A stretch of 7,206 nt of DNA from an uncultured Desulfobacterium sp. GTDB lineage: Bacteria; Desulfobacterota; Desulfobacteria; Desulfobacterales; Desulfobacteraceae. Both the position numbers and the translations under genes were made by a program. Under the pieces are notes generated by a model that was not told where the DNA came from, searched no databases, and worked only from the letters and a program-made list of their open reading frames with translations. Positions 6,372 through 7,206 of this stretch are shown here, piece by piece (positions within the stretch are counted from its first letter, which is position 1; every line of letters starts with the position of its first letter). The stretch lies in contig CAKZLA010000428.1 in assembly GCA_937124525.1 (NCBI GenBank), positions 1-7,206 of the forward strand, read 5' to 3'.

Positions 6372-7206
6372 TTTTCCAGCCGCCAATCTTTAATATGATG
6401 ACCTGTAAAAGGTGACATATACCATTCTTTGACCCGGGGTTTAACCAGGACATGGCTGGCTTCGTAAAAAATTGGAATAAGCGATACTGTTTCCCGGCAA
6501 AGAATTTTTTCGGCTTGAATATAAAGTTCTTTGCGCGTATCTGATTCCATGGTTTTTCCCGCCAAGTCTATCAGACTTTTAAATTCTTCGTTTGCCCGCC
6601 TGGGAAGGATCTTGTAATCAGGATGAGAAAGTTTATTTAAAAAATTATTAGCGTCAGGATATTCACCGATCCAGTCAAGACAGAACATATGGGGGGCATT
6701 GTCAGATTCAATCCTTTTAATATAATTATCCCAGTCAACGGAAATGACCTTGATTTGAATATTCAGGTGATGCTTGACAAGCAGTTTCACGGCATTGGCC
6801 AGACGAAGGTGACGCTCTGATTTCAGGCAGAGAAGTTCGATCTGCGGCAGATTGTGCCCTTCCTGATAGCCTGCTTGCCTGAGCCACTTACGTCCGGCAT
6901 CGGGATTAAATGGAATGGCAATTTCGGCATCGGCATTGGCACTGGGCGACCCTAATACCAGAGGGTGGACAAAGGAATATGCAGGCTTATTTCCGCCCCT
7001 CAAAACCAGCCCGGTTATAAGATTCCTGTCTATAACCGATGCGATGGCTTTGCGCAGACGGATGTCATCGGTGGGCTTGCGCCAAGTGTTAAAACAATAG
7101 GCATAAGTGCCAGCCTGGGGCCAGGAAGAATATTCTTTGGCAAGGGAAGGATCATTGGTGATTTTATCCAGTTCATCTTCGGGTATGTTCAGATAGGCGC
7201 TTCCCA
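6368..7206 (-). CDS. OppA-like peptide-binding protein (SBP_bac_5 family), 5' end beyond window
   Basis: The frame is open to the right edge and gives 278 residues, about the C-terminal half of a protein usually 500-600 long. Recognisable family landmarks in order are YAYCFNTWRKPTDDIRLRKAI (core strand and helix), ASVIDRNLITG, LRGGNKPAYSFV, FNPDAGRKWLRQAGY, IELLCLKSERHLRLA, VDWDNYIKRI, LDWIGEYPDANNFLN, and a terminal VSLIPIFYEASHVLVKP segment. These follow E. coli OppA closely in order and spacing. A shorter start at 7003 would use a TTG codon in mid-domain and is not a true start. The family's usual job is to bind oligopeptides in the periplasm for an ABC transporter. No transporter gene is visible; instead the stop overlaps the start of a channel-like gene, suggesting the protein may deliver or present ligand to that channel (inference). 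Whether it is secreted freely or fused to something upstream cannot be seen. Confidence 0.88.
   Translation of the reverse strand, partial: GSAYLNIPEDELDKITNDPSLAKEYSSWPQAGTYAYCFNTWRKPTDDIRLRKAIASVIDRNLITGLVLRGGNKPAYSFVHPLVLGSPSANADAEIAIPFNPDAGRKWLRQAGYQEGHNLPQIELLCLKSERHLRLANAVKLLVKHHLNIQIKVISVDWDNYIKRIESDNAPHMFCLDWIGEYPDANNFLNKLSHPDYKILPRRANEEFKSLIDLAGKTMESDTRKELYIQAEKILCRETVSLIPIFYEASHVLVKPRVKEWYMSPFTGHHIKDWRLEK

Noticed and set aside
6372..6386. Upstream TTG start (five extra residues) for the first channel gene
   Set aside because: The ATG at 6371 gives an ATGA overlap identical to that of the next gene and the same start and length as the paralogue.
5877..6398. 173-codon plus-strand frame opposite the first channel gene
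   Set aside because: It lies wholly antisense to a well-supported domain; its composition is a reflection of the minus-strand codons and it shows no family features.
1..7206. Search by eye for CRISPR arrays, tRNA or rRNA genes, and insertion sequences
   Set aside because: No regularly spaced repeats, cloverleaf-like segments, transposase motifs or terminal inverted repeats were seen.

Overview
The window carries four protein-coding units, all on the minus strand, plus a chimeric-looking left end, so transcription runs from high to low coordinates. Codon usage and mid-range GC over 540-7206 (about 45-53% in the lines I counted), together with the protein families, suggest a Gram-negative bacterium. 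My best guess is a Desulfobacterales-type member of the Desulfobacterota; this is family resemblance from memory, not a database result.

The core (2002-7206) is a tightly packed three-gene operon. It begins with the C-terminal part of an OppA-like peptide-binding protein (SBP_bac_5 family, open at the window's right edge). Its stop codon overlaps the start of a 728-residue membrane protein by ATGA, and that gene overlaps a second 728-residue membrane protein in the same way. Both membrane proteins have an N-terminal hydrophobic anchor, a type I periplasmic-binding domain of the LivJ/LivK class, a beta-sandwich region resembling the ligand-binding domain of pentameric ligand-gated ion channels (pLGICs, Cys-loop/pro-loop superfamily), and four C-terminal transmembrane helices. 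They therefore read as solute-binding-protein/ligand-gated-channel fusions, encoded as a diverged pair beside a dedicated peptide-binding protein. The likely overall role is inner-membrane chemosensing through ion flux gated by an amino-acid- or peptide-like ligand; this is inference.

After a 281-bp non-coding gap (1721-2001) comes an uncharacterised lipoprotein gene (536-1720), which appears to lack its usual last residues.

The left end (1-511) is an ORF made of two unrelated pieces read in frame. The first is a very AT-rich PIN domain of the kind found at the N-terminus of PhoH-family proteins (about 24% GC by hand count). The second, less AT-rich piece (about 39% GC) matches the C-terminus of the tRNA thiolase TtcA. 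The compositional step, the lack of any sensible joint function, and the truncated lipoprotein beside an inverted repeat point to a chimeric contig end, from amplification or misassembly, rather than a natural gene order.
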